Shown in pieces: positions 7,784 through 14,485 of a DNA stretch of 28,407 nt. A model generated the notes under the pieces. The model saw nothing but the letters and a program-made list of their open reading frames with translations, was not told the origin of the DNA and searched no databases. Each line of letters begins with the position of its first letter. The stretch's first letter is position 1. The translations under genes and the position numbers were made by a program. Origin of the DNA: an uncultured Bacteroides sp. (lineage in GTDB: Bacteria > Bacteroidota > Bacteroidia > Bacteroidales > Bacteroidaceae); the NCBI GenBank assembly GCA_900546355.1, contig URCM01000031.1:1-28407 (forward strand), given 5' to 3'.

Positions 7784-8887
7784 ATGATGACAGACGATGT
7801 CTTGCAATCGAAAACGATTGCTTTCCTCCGCTTTCCATTGATTGTGGGGGTAGTGTTGATTCATTCCACTTTCGGCAAGCTGATGGTTGGAGGTGAAATG
7901 CAAGTAGAAACGGGCACCTATCCGGTTTATGAGACCGCAAGCTATTTCCTTTCGCAAATCCTTTCGCGCATTGCGGTCCCGCTGTTTTTCTTCTTTTCGG
8001 GCTTCCTGTTCTTTTTCAAGACAGAAGGCTTTACCAGCAAGGTCTATTGGAGTAAAATCAAGAAGCGTGCCCGTACCATCCTGCTTCCATATTTGATTTG
8101 GAACTTGGTGGTAATCGGGTTTTACTTTTGCGCACAGACATTTGTGCCCGATTTGATGTCCGGACGAAACAAACCTGTATGCGAATATAACTGGAGCGAC
8201 TGGCTTTGGGCGTTTTGGGATACCAGCCGCATCAGTCCTGCCATAGACGGCACCATGCCCACAAACTATCCCTTATGGTTTATCCGCGACTTGATGATTG
8301 TCATACTTTTCTCTCCCCTGCTTTATCTCCTGATGAAAAAGCTGAAACACTATTTCGTATTGCTTTTAGGCGTTTTGTGGCTTGTCGGCTGGTGGGTGGA
8401 TTGGGTAGGCTTCAGCTTGGATGCCTTTTTCTTCTTTTCCGCCGGAGCATATTTCGGCATTTATAAAAAGAACTTTGTACAGCCAATGAAACCTTACCTA
8501 TGGGGATTGACGTTTGTCTATCTAGTAATTGCCGGTGTAGAATTAGGTTTCCGGGGAGAACCGTGGATGCCTTATTGGCACAAGGCAGGCATCCTGATAG
8601 GAATGGCATTTGCCATCAGCCTGTGCGCCCGCTTCATCGAAAACGAAAGCTGGAAGGCAAGTCCGTTTCTTGCCGGAAGCAGTTTTTTCATTTATGCGTA
8701 CCATGCCTTACCACTATCATTTGTCATCAAAGTCCTCTTCAAGCTGTTCCATCCACACTCGGACATGGCATTAATAGGGGCATACCTGCTGTGCCCTGCC
8801 ATTACTATCTTAATCGGATTGGGGATCTATGCTCTTTTACAACGCTTCCTTCCTCGTTTTACCGCTATCATCACCGGAGGACGATAA
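7784..8887 (+). CDS. Membrane acyltransferase, acyltransferase-3 family
   Basis: A 367-residue integral membrane protein. Near the N-terminus, SKTIAFLRFPLIVGVVLIHSTF (9-30) has the Arg-x10-His arrangement of acyltransferase-3 enzymes, which transfer acetyl or similar groups to sugars of surface polysaccharides or glycolipids. About ten hydrophobic segments follow (for example VPLFFFFSGFLFFF, LLPYLIWNLVVIGFYF, FVLLLGVLWLVGWW, and a C-terminal LLCPAITILIGLGIYALL). Substrate cannot be read from sequence. ATG codons at 7784 and 7787 are both possible starts. It stands alone, and its leader has a terminator-like hairpin. The downstream neighbour is convergent. Confidence 0.85.
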   Translation: MMTDDVLQSKTIAFLRFPLIVGVVLIHSTFGKLMVGGEMQVETGTYPVYETASYFLSQILSRIAVPLFFFFSGFLFFFKTEGFTSKVYWSKIKKRARTILLPYLIWNLVVIGFYFCAQTFVPDLMSGRNKPVCEYNWSDWLWAFWDTSRISPAIDGTMPTNYPLWFIRDLMIVILFSPLLYLLMKKLKHYFVLLLGVLWLVGWWVDWVGFSLDAFFFFSAGAYFGIYKKNFVQPMKPYLWGLTFVYLVIAGVELGFRGEPWMPYWHKAGILIGMAFAISLCARFIENESWKASPFLAGSSFFIYAYHALPLSFVIKVLFKLFHPHSDMALIGAYLLCPAITILIGLGIYALLQRFLPRFTAIITGGR

Positions 8888-8960
8888 AAAGAAAAGCAAA
8901 CAGCCCCTGTAGGCAAATTGGGTAAAATGAAGGCATTCATATTTTTAGTTACATATAAGT

Positions 8961-9020
8961 TCATCTGGTGTAAGATTATTAATCTTCAAGCTGCAAGATT
9001 ATTAATCTTACACCAGACGA
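8961..9020. repeat. Double palindrome, convergent gene gap
   Basis: AAGATTATTAATCTT, itself a 7+1+7 palindrome, occurs at 8972-8986 and again at 8995-9009 (23-nt pitch). The pair is framed by TCTGGTGT (8964-8971) and ACACCAGA (9010-9017), so the whole block is also a near-perfect inverted repeat with loop CAAGCTGC. It lies between two convergent genes and could end transcription from both sides, though U-tracts are weak. Confidence 0.8.
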
Positions 9021-9035
9021 AGCTATATTTAATTT

Positions 9036-9105
9036 TACGATTTGACAATTTACTATCTACTATTTAAGCATTAAATCGTACTTCGTAAATCGAAAAAATA
9101 GTAAA
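9036..9105. repeat. AT-rich interleaved inverted repeats
   Basis: TACGATTT (9036-9043) pairs with AAATCGTA (9073-9080), and TTTACTAT (9049-9056) pairs with ATAGTAAA (9098-9105). The arms interleave instead of nesting. Nothing else is seen in 9021-9163. Confidence 0.5.
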
Positions 9106-9163
9106 TCAAAAGAATCTGCGAAAATCTGTGTTGCTAATAATATCAATTCTGTACACCTTTGAT

Positions 9164-10159
9164 TTACCGCAAAGGCTTCAGCTTGACAATCTCCCCCAGT
9201 TCGGGAACAATGACGGGCATGTTACGCTCTTTCGCTTCGGCAGCAAACACCGAAGGAGGGTCGAACAAAGGTTCGTCTGAAAGGTCGAACGTCCCATAAT
9301 GCATGGGGATGGTCATCAAGGCATGCATATCCGCCGAAGCGGTCAATGCATCGTAAGGCGATATGTGATTGGGCTTCATAAACCAACGCGGCTTGTAAGC
9401 GCCGATGCCTATCATGCAATAATCGATGTGCGGAAACATCTCAGGCAGCTCCTTGAAATGGCCGGCGTAACCCGTATCCCCACTATTGTAAATTACGATG
9501 CCACCTGCTTCAATCATGAAAGACCCCCAAAGTCGCATGCCTCCATCGTTCACACTTCGCTTGCTCCAATGCTGGGCGGGAAGGAAAGTCAGCCGCACCC
9601 CGTCAGCCTCGTATTGCTGGTACCAGCCGGCTTCGATAACTTCCATCTCAGGAAACCAACTCTGAATCAACGTGCCCGTATTGATACCGCAAAACAATTT
9701 CATCTGCGGATTATCCGCCACCAAACGGGTCACGCTGGGTTTGTCTAAATGGTCAAAATGATCGTGGCTGATAAGCAAGTAATCAATGTCTTTGAAAATC
9801 GACACATTTGCCGGGAACTGGCTCCGGCGTTTCACAAAAGGAATGCTGCCATACACGGGATCAATCATAAACCGCTTGACTCCCAGTTGAAGGAAAAACG
9901 AATTATGCCCCAACCAGATTAAGGAATTGCCCACTACGCCATCTAAGGAACGCAGGAAATGCACCTTCGGATTCCACGGAATGGTCCGTTTCTCCTTCCG
10001 TTGCGGATTAGGAGACAAACGCCATTTCAACACACTACCCATACCGGGGCGCCAACGATGCTGACGGTTGAAGAACTGTCCTCCCGCCGTAGGGTTTCCC
10101 CGCCAATACGGATTAACCGTGCGGAGCTGTTCGTTTTTACGAAATGTAATGCCTCCCAT
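9164..10159 (-). CDS. MBL-fold metal-dependent hydrolase (UlaG/NAPE-PLD-like)
   Basis: A 331-residue metallo-beta-lactamase-fold protein. LISHDHFDHLD supplies the HxHxDH metal motif (H132, H134, D136, H137), with further ligands in PAQHWSKR (H197), NSGDTGY (D228) and IPMHYGTFDL (H287). The GNSLIWLGHNSFFLQL start of the fold and the C-terminal TIPMHYGTF pattern resemble UlaG and the NAPE-phospholipase D-like group; the substrate is unknown. No signal peptide is seen. The ATG at 10159 (MGGITFRKNEQ) is chosen over an ATG at 10207, because the extra 16 residues are coded by a hairpin repeat. It is downstream of the acidic protein gene on the same strand. Confidence 0.85.
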   Translation of the reverse strand: MGGITFRKNEQLRTVNPYWRGNPTAGGQFFNRQHRWRPGMGSVLKWRLSPNPQRKEKRTIPWNPKVHFLRSLDGVVGNSLIWLGHNSFFLQLGVKRFMIDPVYGSIPFVKRRSQFPANVSIFKDIDYLLISHDHFDHLDKPSVTRLVADNPQMKLFCGINTGTLIQSWFPEMEVIEAGWYQQYEADGVRLTFLPAQHWSKRSVNDGGMRLWGSFMIEAGGIVIYNSGDTGYAGHFKELPEMFPHIDYCMIGIGAYKPRWFMKPNHISPYDALTASADMHALMTIPMHYGTFDLSDEPLFDPPSVFAAEAKERNMPVIVPELGEIVKLKPLR

Positions 10160-10176
10160 AGGACTATATTTATTAG

Positions 10177-10251
10177 AAACATAAAAACACCGAGACACGG
10201 AGTGCATCCCCCCTACATCATTCCTCTCTGTATCTTTGAGCCTTTATGTTT
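10177..10251. repeat. Hairpin repeat of the CACAGAG type
   Basis: An imperfect inverted repeat has arms around 10177-10202 (AAACATAAAAACACCGAGAC...) and 10224-10251 (ending GAGCCTTTATGTTT). It is of the same kind as the repeats near 13480, 20881 and 22303. It fills the gap between two - strand genes. Confidence 0.65.
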
Positions 10252-10268
10252 GATTTTATTTAAAGAAC

Positions 10269-10718
10269 TTATTTTTCCAACAAATCTTTCAAGAATGCGT
10301 CCAATTCTTCATCGAGCCCTTTGAGCAGTTCATCGTTCAGAAACAACGTTTCGTCATCATCTATCAATAACAAGTCAGCCACTGTCTCTTTCTCGTCGTC
10401 TACCAAGACAAACGAATAGGGCTTTATCAACGAAAGTTTATCCAAGGCTCCTTGTTCCTTCAGAGCCGAGACATCCGCCCGAAGCAGCGTTTCTACTTCC
10501 GCATAAAAATTGTCTCCTTCGTAATTCATCCATTCGCCGACCACCGTATGTGCCAACACAGTGTCGTCATCATCTGAAATGACCAATTCACCCGTGTCCT
10601 GATTCGGAAACAAATGAATGTCTGTCAGCACCGATTCTTCACCTGTGCCGGTATATCTTTTAAGCGCTTCCTTCAGCGTCGAAGCGATTGCAGCATGCGA
10701 TTGTTCACTAATATTCAT
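10269..10718 (-). CDS. Acidic protein of unknown function
   Basis: A 149-residue protein that I do not recognise by function. It has no signal peptide or membrane segment. It is strongly acidic (VISDDDDTVLAH, LLLIDDDETLFLNDELLKGLDEELDAFLKDLLEK) and seems to be a compact alpha/beta protein with an acidic C-terminal helix. The start is supported by a very good promoter ending 23 bp upstream, and the frame is long and uninterrupted with codon use like its neighbours. The MBL hydrolase gene follows on the same strand after a hairpin repeat. It is probably a cytoplasmic Bacteroidales-specific protein. Confidence 0.8.
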   Translation of the reverse strand: MNISEQSHAAIASTLKEALKRYTGTGEESVLTDIHLFPNQDTGELVISDDDDTVLAHTVVGEWMNYEGDNFYAEVETLLRADVSALKEQGALDKLSLIKPYSFVLVDDEKETVADLLLIDDDETLFLNDELLKGLDEELDAFLKDLLEK

Positions 10719-10740
10719 ATATTACCTTTTTAATCTCGAC

Positions 10741-10771
10741 CAAATGTACGAAAAATTTCGATTACGCCAAA
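10741..10771 (-). promoter_or_regulatory. Promoter for the acidic protein gene
   Basis: Read on the - strand, TTTG (10771-10768), 19 bp, then TACATTTG (10748-10741). This is a full match to the Bacteroides consensus TTTG-N19-TAnnTTTG. The TTTG box directly abuts the stop codon of the upstream DUF6340 gene. Confidence 0.85.
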
Positions 10772-11773
10772 CTATTCCGATAAATTGTTGCCAAACCGTC
10801 TCATCTGAATCTGCAAATGAGAAAAACCGGCCAGCCTTTCCTCCAGCTTCAGCGACGCATATTTATAAACCATTTCTTCTTCCGACCCCGGCTCTACCTG
10901 TTTTCCAGCTTCTTCCAACCATTTCTTTGCCCCGTCCATATCTCCCAACATCTCGGAAGCCAAAGCCAAATTCAATGCGGCACGTGCTTTTACCTTGCCC
11001 GACTTGCGTCGCTTGTAAAGAGAAAGCCACAAGTCTTTCGCACCTTCCCAGTCTCCTTCCCTTATACATACAACCGCATCGCGCATCTCCACACATCCGC
11101 CTGCATAATATATCCGGTCGGTATGTTCCCAGTAGGGCGTAAGCTGACGCGCCAATAAGTGAGCGGAAAAACCTGCCACCTCGTTTATCAATGCTTTATC
11201 CGAAGGAATGCGGTCTATATCCCATTCTAACGTATCCGTAAGAGCCACCACACGAACCGGACGTTCGCGTACCGGCGAATAAATGCTCAACACCGGGGTG
11301 ACTTGCGTCTGCACCACTGGCCAAGCCTCCGGCAATCCCGGATAACGAATTTCCTTTTTTACATTCTGTACAAAAACCCGGTCGAGCGAAAGCAACATAT
11401 CTACGCCCAGCTCCTGCACCAACTTGCCGATTTCCGCTTTCGATAACGGACGAACCTTTGTATCGTCCGTCGCGTCCTGTCCGTTCAATGCCGAATCACA
11501 AATAATAACTTGATTAAAATAGTCGGCATCCGCCAAAGCTACAGCCAAAGCTTCCGCCGTCAGCTTCCCGTCACCATTCAGGCTTCCCAAAGTAGCCACT
11601 CCGGACTTTGCTTCCGGTATCACAGGCATATTATTGACTACAGCCACACGTTTCACCTGTTCCGGCAAGCTGACTTCCGCCGGACAAAGTTGATCGAACC
11701 CAATGGTCTGCACCGAGACACACGATGCCAATCCCCACATAACCAACAAGGCATATAATACACGAACCTTCAT
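10772..11773 (-). CDS. DUF6340-like lipoprotein with helical repeats
   Basis: A 333-residue exported protein. MKVRVLYALLVMWGLASC is a lipoprotein signal with Cys18 as the lipid site. The mature part begins VSVQTIGFDQLCPAEVSLPEQVKRVAVVNNM, which together with ADYFNQVIICDSAL and VQELGVDMLLSLDRV resembles the DUF6340 family of Bacteroidales lipoproteins (family recalled, not searched). The C-terminal third (EGDWEGAKDLWLSLYKRRKSGKVKARAALNLALASEMLGDMDGAKKWLEEA) has the helix pairs of TPR repeats. The function is unknown, probably in the envelope. The ATG at 11773 is chosen: the in-frame TTG further upstream overlaps the promoter -7 box. Confidence 0.8.
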   Translation of the reverse strand: MKVRVLYALLVMWGLASCVSVQTIGFDQLCPAEVSLPEQVKRVAVVNNMPVIPEAKSGVATLGSLNGDGKLTAEALAVALADADYFNQVIICDSALNGQDATDDTKVRPLSKAEIGKLVQELGVDMLLSLDRVFVQNVKKEIRYPGLPEAWPVVQTQVTPVLSIYSPVRERPVRVVALTDTLEWDIDRIPSDKALINEVAGFSAHLLARQLTPYWEHTDRIYYAGGCVEMRDAVVCIREGDWEGAKDLWLSLYKRRKSGKVKARAALNLALASEMLGDMDGAKKWLEEAGKQVEPGSEEEMVYKYASLKLEERLAGFSHLQIQMRRFGNNLSE

Positions 11774-11800
11774 ATCTTCTTTACTTTTCTCTATACGAAG

Positions 11801-11808
11801 CAAAGATA
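11801..11808 (-). promoter_or_regulatory. -7 box (TATCTTTG) for the DUF6340 gene
   Basis: Reads TATCTTTG on the - strand, 28 bp before the ATG at 11773. It places the transcription start about 20 nt upstream of the coding region and rules out longer starts. Confidence 0.7.
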
Positions 11809-11849
11809 AAGAGAAAAAGTGAAAGTACCTTATCGCAACGCCAATTTGA

Positions 11850-12060
11850 TGACTTCTTTTGCTATTTTAAATAATCGAAGATTCCAGACACAAGGTAAAA
11901 GGGAAAGACAGCGGGCTATCTGACGAAGGATAGAAACGGAAAGAATCCAAAAAAACGCCCAAAGCGCACACGAATGCGGATACATCAGGACAAGCACTTG
12001 CCGAGCACGCCAAAGACCAACAAAATGGCGGCCATATCCAGATGTGGCCTTGCCGAATGC
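11850..12060 (+). mobile_element. Decayed relative of the 192-bp MITE
   Basis: AGCGGGCTATCTGACGAAG (11910-11928) is identical to the MITE core, and similarity runs on to about 11990 (CGCCCAAAGCGCACACGAA, CGGATACATCA). The matching frame reads DSGLSDEG then a stop, against [12 protein letters not shown] in the intact copies; QFDDFFCYFK before it resembles their [11 protein letters not shown]. The inverted ends are not found, and after about 12000 the sequence differs (a GGCCATATC/GTGGCC hairpin follows). It is therefore a broken or longer, older relative. It lies next to the 3' end of tRNA-Arg. The rest of 11809-12139 has no gene. Confidence 0.6.
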
Positions 12061-12139
12061 CGGTTTTAACCTATTCTTACTTAATAGGATACATAGGTAG
12101 CTATTTAACGGGGGGTTGTTTGAAATGACTCGGTAGTAG

Positions 12140-12211
12140 TACACCCGTGGGGAGTCGAACCCCAATCGTCGGAACCGGAATCCGATATTCTATCCATTGA
12201 ACTACGGGTGC
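12140..12211 (-). tRNA. tRNA-Arg(CCG)
   Basis: Read on the - strand it starts GCACCCGTAGTTCAATGGAT. It has a D-arm GTTC/GAAT, an anticodon stem TCGGA/TCCGA with loop TTCCGGT (anticodon CCG), a T-arm with GGTTCGACTCC, and an acceptor strand CGGGTGT pairing with GCACCCG (first pair G-U). No CCA is encoded. A -7 box is present upstream. Confidence 0.95.
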
Positions 12212-12228
12212 TTTTCCGAATTGCGGCA

Positions 12229-12236
12229 CAAAAATA
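12229..12236 (-). promoter_or_regulatory. -7 box (TATTTTTG) for tRNA-Arg
   Basis: Reads TATTTTTG on the - strand, ending 17 bp before the mature tRNA 5' end. No clear -33 box is seen. Confidence 0.55.
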
Positions 12237-12373
12237 CAATTATTCTTTTATCTATCCTAATGATTCAAGCAAAAAATAACAGCGACTTTAAAAGAACAGC
12301 CCGGAAATGAATATCATTTTTCCCGATAAATCCTTTTTATTATTTACATTCTGATAATATTTTCAGAACATCT

Positions 12374-12404
12374 ATTGCAATTTTACAAAATATTCCTACC
12401 TTTG
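12374..12404 (+). promoter_or_regulatory. Promoter for asnA
   Basis: ATTG (12374-12377), 19 bp, TACCTTTG (12397-12404). The -7 box is exact and the -33 box has one change. The leader is about 27 nt and A-rich. Confidence 0.8.
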
Positions 12405-12437
12405 CATAACTTTACAAATAAATAAAAACGAAAAACA

Positions 12438-13478
12438 ATGAGCTATCTGATAAAGCCAGCGAACTACAAACCCTTGCTCGACATGAAACAAACCGAGCTG
12501 GGTATCAAACAAATCAAAGAGTTCTTCCAGCAAAACCTGTCATCAGAATTGCGCTTGCGAAGAGTAACCGCCCCGCTTTTCGTCCTGAAAGGAATGGGTA
12601 TCAACGATGACTTGAACGGCGTGGAACGCCCTGTCACCTTCCCCATCAAAGACCTTGCCGACCAGCAGGCGGAAGTGGTACACTCGCTTGCCAAATGGAA
12701 ACGGGTTACCCTTGCCGATTATCACATCGAACCGGGATACGGTATCTACACGGACATGAACGCCATCCGCGCCGATGAGGAATTGGGGAACCTGCATTCC
12801 CTGTATGTAGACCAATGGGACTGGGAACGGGTCATCACCCCCGAACAACGCACCGTAGAGTTCCTAAAAAGCATCGTCACCCGTATCTATGCCGCCATGC
12901 GCCGCACGGAATACATGATTTGTGAAGCTTATCCGCAAATCACTTCATTCCTGGCCCACGACATCCACTTCATCCACGCGCAAGAACTGCTGGATATGTA
13001 CCCCGACAAGACACCGAAGGAACGCGAAAACCTTATCACCCAAAAATACGGTTCGGTATTCATCATCGGCATCGGATGCAAACTGAGTGACGGAATCCCC
13101 CACGACCTGCGCGCACCAGACTATGATGACTATACCACCATCGACCCGCAAACAGGATTGCCGGGCTTGAATGGCGACCTGCTGGTATGGGACAGCGTGT
13201 TAGACCGTGCCCTTGAATTGTCTTCCATGGGTATCCGTGTCGACCAGGACGCCATGATGAAACAACTGAAATTGGCAGGAAAGGAAGAACGTACCAAGCT
13301 CTATTTCCACAAACGATTGCTGGAAGGCTCACTCCCGTTAAGCATCGGCGGAGGTATCGGCCAGTCCCGTTTATGTATGCTGTATCTGCGGAAAGCCCAT
13401 ATCGGTGAAATCCAAGCCAGCATCTGGCCCGAAGAGATGCGGAAAGAATGTGCCGAATGGGGAATGCAGTTAATATAA
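12438..13478 (+). CDS. asnA: Aspartate-ammonia ligase (asparagine synthetase A)
   Basis: A 346-residue enzyme that makes asparagine from aspartate, ammonia and ATP. It belongs to the class II tRNA-synthetase-like fold. Typical AsnA sequence is present throughout: RLRRVTAPLFV (40-50), the GINDDLNGVERPVTF segment (55-69), HSLAKWKR, DMNAIRADEELGNLHSLYVDQWDWE near 107-131, and the C-terminal LPLSIGGGIGQSRLCMLYLRKAHIGEIQASIWP, which holds the ATP-binding Arg. The length is normal for AsnA. It is a single gene with its own strong promoter. Ammonia-dependent AsnA differs from glutamine-dependent AsnB, and no glutaminase domain is present. Confidence 0.97.
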   Translation: MSYLIKPANYKPLLDMKQTELGIKQIKEFFQQNLSSELRLRRVTAPLFVLKGMGINDDLNGVERPVTFPIKDLADQQAEVVHSLAKWKRVTLADYHIEPGYGIYTDMNAIRADEELGNLHSLYVDQWDWERVITPEQRTVEFLKSIVTRIYAAMRRTEYMICEAYPQITSFLAHDIHFIHAQELLDMYPDKTPKERENLITQKYGSVFIIGIGCKLSDGIPHDLRAPDYDDYTTIDPQTGLPGLNGDLLVWDSVLDRALELSSMGIRVDQDAMMKQLKLAGKEERTKLYFHKRLLEGSLPLSIGGGIGQSRLCMLYLRKAHIGEIQASIWPEEMRKECAEWGMQLI

Positions 13479-13479
13479 C

Positions 13480-13767
13480 AATTCATCACTACAGAAGGCA
13501 CAGAGGCACACGGAGTTTTTCGTTTTTAGAAGCTGTTTTGGATTTATCGTGCGATGATTTGGGATGAGTTTTTGAGGCATTTTCGCTTCTGTGATGAGGA
13601 AGATAGCGGGCTATCTGACGAAGAACAGGAGCGGAAAGGGCCAAAAAATCGCCCAAAGCACACACGAAAACGGATACATCAAGCCAAGAAAAACTTTTTG
13701 AAGAAATTCAAAACAGCTTCTTATTTTCAAAAAACTCTGTGTGCCTCTGTGTCTTCTGTGATGAATT
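13480..13767. repeat. CACAGAG-type hairpin repeat split by a MITE
   Basis: The left arm (13480-13520, containing CACAGAGGCACACGGAGTTT) and the right arm (13730-13767, containing AAACTCTGTGTGCCTCTGTG) are near-exact reverse complements, including AATTCATCAC at one end and GTGATGAATT at the other. The 192-bp MITE plus its TTA duplication fills nearly the whole loop. The hairpin was therefore present first and the MITE inserted into its tip. Confidence 0.85.
13529..13720 (+). mobile_element. 192-bp MITE, copy 2
   Basis: The ends are GAAGCTGTTTTGGATTT and AAATTCAAAACAGCTTC, flanked by TTA at 13526-13528 and 13721-13723. It has the same length as copy 1 and is inverted relative to it. AGATAGCGGGCTATCT (13601-13616) is a perfect internal palindrome. 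A frame from ATG 13554 ([24 protein letters not shown]...) is open through the whole element, basic toward its end, and continues in frame across the right boundary into ung. Three of the few differences from copy 1 change residues (N/D, V/D, E/K), so there is no sign of strong protein-level constraint. Confidence 0.88.
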
Positions 13768-13770
13768 TTA

Positions 13771-13778
13771 TATCTTTA
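13771..13778 (+). promoter_or_regulatory. Probable -7 box for ung
   Basis: TATCTTTA, one base off TAnnTTTG, lies 27 bp before the ung ATG and just after the hairpin-repeat arm. It suggests that ung transcription starts downstream of the MITE. Confidence 0.45.
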
Positions 13779-13805
13779 CCAGCAAAATCAAAAAAAGGAA
13801 AGACC

Positions 13806-14468
13806 ATGAATGTACAGATAGAAGAATCGTGGAAGCAAGTGCTGGCTCCCGAATTCGAGAAAGACTATTTCGTCCGGCTGACTGATTTCGTACGCCAAGA
13901 ATACCACAATACGACCGTTTATCCGCCGGGAAAGCTGATATTCAACGCCTTCAATCTTTGCCCTTATAATAAAGTAAAAGCCGTAATCATCGGACAAGAC
14001 CCTTATCACGGTCCCGGACAAGCGCACGGACTGTGCTTTTCGGTCAATGACGGCGTGCCGTTTCCACCCTCACTGCAGAATATCTTCAAAGAAATACACG
14101 ATGATTTGGGGACCCCGATTCCTGCCAGCGGAAACCTTACCCGTTGGGCGCAACAGGGCGTGCTGCTGCTCAACGCCACACTCACCGTCCGTGCACATCA
14201 AGCCGGTTCGCACCAAAACAAGGGGTGGGAAGAGTTTACGGATGCAGCTATCCGCGCTTTAGCAACCAACCGGGAACATCTGGTATTTATCTTATGGGGC
14301 TCGTATGCGCAGAAAAAAGGAGCATTTATCGACCGGAACAAGCATCTCGTACTGACATCGGTTCACCCCTCTCCCCTATCCGCCTACCACGGCTTTTTCG
14401 GGAACAGACACTTCAGCCGCACCAATGAATACCTGATGCAGCACGGGGAAACACCGATTAACTGGTGA
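13806..14468 (+). CDS. ung: Uracil-DNA glycosylase, family 1
   Basis: A 220-residue repair enzyme that removes uracil from DNA. The catalytic water-activating motif [14 protein letters not shown] is at 63-76 (catalytic Asp65), [17 protein letters not shown] (120-136) binds uracil, and [13 protein letters not shown] (187-199) is the Leu-loop with the catalytic His. The length is typical. The open frame extends 84 codons upstream through the MITE, but those codons are transposon and repeat sequence; the ATG at 13806 after an A-rich leader (AAAAAAGGAAAGACC) is the true start, and it begins the family's usual N-terminus. It is convergent with lptD, with a 17-bp gap. Confidence 0.97.
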   Translation: MNVQIEESWKQVLAPEFEKDYFVRLTDFVRQEYHNTTVYPPGKLIFNAFNLCPYNKVKAVIIGQDPYHGPGQAHGLCFSVNDGVPFPPSLQNIFKEIHDDLGTPIPASGNLTRWAQQGVLLLNATLTVRAHQAGSHQNKGWEEFTDAAIRALATNREHLVFILWGSYAQKKGAFIDRNKHLVLTSVHPSPLSAYHGFFGNRHFSRTNEYLMQHGETPINW

Positions 14469-14485
14469 TTTCAATTGTCAATTGC

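Noticed and set aside
13554..13805. An 84-codon N-terminal extension of Ung.
   Set aside because: It is MITE and repeat sequence; family 1 glycosylases start at the ATG at 13806 and a -7-like box lies between. Kept only as a finding.
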